From NCBI RefSeq assembly GCF_001046855.1, contig NZ_HF570958.1, positions 109,324 through 162,181 of the forward strand: a stretch of DNA of 52,858 bases, written 5' to 3'. Position numbers and translations under genes: made by a program. The stretch is from Nostocoides japonicum T1-X7 (GTDB taxonomy: Bacteria; Actinomycetota; Actinomycetes; Actinomycetales; Dermatophilaceae). Each line of letters starts with the position of its first letter. The first letter of the stretch is position 1. Shown here piece by piece: positions 51,818 through 52,858 of this stretch. The notes beneath the pieces were generated by a model that did no database searches, was not told the DNA's origin, and was given only the letters and a program-made list of their open reading frames with translations.

Positions 51818-52738
51818 ATGAAACTCGGCACCCAGGTCTCGTACTTCACCTGGCCGGACGCCCCGGCGTCGATCGGCCCCACCTTCTCCGCCATCGCGAG
51901 GAACGCCGAGCAGGCCGGCATGTCGAGCCTGTGGGTGATGGACCACTTCTGGCAGATCCCTGCCATCGGGCCTGCCGAGCTCGACATGCTCGAGGGCTAC
52001 ACCGCCCTCGCGTATGCGGCTGCCCTCACCGAGCGCATCGAGCTCGGTACCATGGTTAGCGGAGTGTCGTACAGGTATCCCGGGATCCTCGCCAAGACCG
52101 TGACGACGCTCGACGTCCTCTCCGGCGGGCGGGCGTGGCTCGGCATCGGTGCCGCGTGGTACGAGGAGGAGCACGCGGGACTCGGGGTGCCGTACCCCCC
52201 GACGAAGGAGCGCTTCGAGCGCCTCGAGGAGACCCTGCAGATCTGTGGCCAGATGTGGGCCGAGGGCGACGCGGCATACGAAGGGGTCCACTATCGGCTC
52301 GCGCGGACCCTCAACGTTCCCCAGGCCATCCGGCGACCGCACCCTCCGATCCTCATCGGCGGCGGGGGCGAGCGCAGGACGCTCCGGCTCGTCGCACAGT
52401 ATGCCGACGCGTGCAACATTTTCGACTTCGGCGAGCCGGGTGCTATCGCCCACAAGTACGACGTCCTCCGCGGGCACTGTGAGGACGTCGGGCGGGACTA
52501 CGCGGACATCGAGAAGACGGTGCTCGCGAGGTTCGCGCTGTCCCGCACCCCGGGAACGGCGTCCTCGGGAGAGCCGTTCTCCTCGGTCGACGAGGTCGTC
52601 GAGCGGATCGGCCGCCTCGCCTCGATCGGGACGGACACGGTCATCGCCGGGATGGCCAACAACACCGACCCCGCGGCATACGAGCTGGTCGCCGAGGTGG
52701 TGCGCCAGATCGAGCCGATCGTTCCCGCCGGCCGGTGA
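51818..52738 (+). CDS. LLM-class F420-dependent oxidoreductase
   Basis: This 306-residue luciferase-like TIM-barrel enzyme has the motif order MKLGTQVSYF, SLWVMDHFWQ, ELGTMVSGVSYRYPGILAK, TTLDVLSGGRAWLGIGAAW and HPPILIGGGGERRTLRL. This is the common actinobacterial F420-dependent group (TIGR03560-like). It catalyses a hydride transfer with F420; substrate unknown. ATG 51818 opens the first barrel strand. It is distinct from the shorter enzyme at 970-1824, and follows the repeat element. Confidence 0.85.
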   Translation: MKLGTQVSYFTWPDAPASIGPTFSAIARNAEQAGMSSLWVMDHFWQIPAIGPAELDMLEGYTALAYAAALTERIELGTMVSGVSYRYPGILAKTVTTLDVLSGGRAWLGIGAAWYEEEHAGLGVPYPPTKERFERLEETLQICGQMWAEGDAAYEGVHYRLARTLNVPQAIRRPHPPILIGGGGERRTLRLVAQYADACNIFDFGEPGAIAHKYDVLRGHCEDVGRDYADIEKTVLARFALSRTPGTASSGEPFSSVDEVVERIGRLASIGTDTVIAGMANNTDPAAYELVAEVVRQIEPIVPAGR

Positions 52739-52770
52739 GTATGCGGCGCCACCCCGGCCCGTCGCCGGAC

Positions 52771-52858
52771 GGGTGGTGCACAGGCCCCGATCGGGTGCCA
52801 GATGGCCGGGTGGGGTCGGCTGGGGTGGTGCACAGGCCCCGATCGGGTGGCAGATGGC
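52771..52858. repeat. 36-base direct repeat with 52-base period, cut by the window edge
   Basis: GGGTGGTGCACAGGCCCCGA plus TCGGGTGCCAGATGGC runs 52771-52806 and recurs at 52823-52858 with one mismatch. The second copy ends exactly at the window edge, so more copies may follow. The unit contains a palindromic CCCGATCGGG (52786-52795 region). Nothing else is visible in 52739-52858. Confidence 0.9.

Overview
The window is high-GC actinobacterial DNA (about 70% GC by eye, many GTG starts, ATGA/GTGA stop-start overlaps, F420-dependent LLM enzymes, a PucR regulator and an AfsR/SARP-type regulator). The gene set orn, paired dynamin-like GTPases, ssb paralogue and ettA suggests a Micrococcales chromosome, perhaps Intrasporangiaceae; the family is an inference from gene content, not a search result.

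Region 1 (1-3.9 kb) holds a secreted DUF4232 protein, an LLM flavin/F420 oxidoreductase, an alpha/beta hydrolase and a small hypothetical gene. Region 2 (3.9-26.3 kb) is the most coherent block: two long divergent operons facing away from a 290-base promoter region at 12.54-12.83 kb. Leftward: hyuA, hyuB, amidohydrolase, HpcH/HpaI aldolase, SARP-ATPase regulator. Rightward: DUF917 protein, second HyuA-like ATPase, SnoaL-like protein, M19 dipeptidase and PucR regulator. They are followed, after a small promoter gap, by a ribose-type ABC transporter (binding protein, ATPase, permease), an Asp/Glu/hydantoin racemase, a quinone-oxidoreductase-like dehydrogenase, an M17 aminopeptidase with an altered metal site, and a DapB-like reductase. 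Read together these look like uptake, epimerisation, ATP-driven ring opening and peptide cleavage of a cyclic amide (hydantoin, oxoproline-like or cyclic dipeptide), with two local regulators. No dihydropyrimidinase-type hydantoinase or N-carbamoylase is present.

Region 3 (26.4-33.7 kb) is accessory: an unknown lipoprotein, a two-gene unit of a papain-like and a nucleoside-phosphorylase-like protein, fragments of an aldehyde dehydrogenase and of a SARP-type regulator, a glycine-rich/ricin lipoprotein with a PrsW-family membrane protease, and a decayed IS3 transposase beside tRNA-Lys. A hexamer (GCATAC/GTATGC) that occurs about 64 times in the window is absent for about 5.9 kb here, consistent with foreign origin for at least part of the region.

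Region 4 (33.7-53 kb) is mostly housekeeping-like: CopC-domain and DUF3995 membrane proteins, a MarR regulator divergent from a FAD monooxygenase across a 32-base palindrome, tRNA-His, orn, a second PrsW, an AhpD-like protein, a YdeI/OmdA-like protein, an Imm5-like protein, a ribbon-helix-helix/Clp-N fusion, tRNA-Arg, thpR, two GTPases, an ssb paralogue, ettA, a GNAT enzyme and an LLM oxidoreductase. Its intergenic spaces carry at least two families of dispersed inverted-repeat elements (37.7/37.9/51.6 kb and 40.3/43.1 kb) and an unfinished direct repeat at the right edge.
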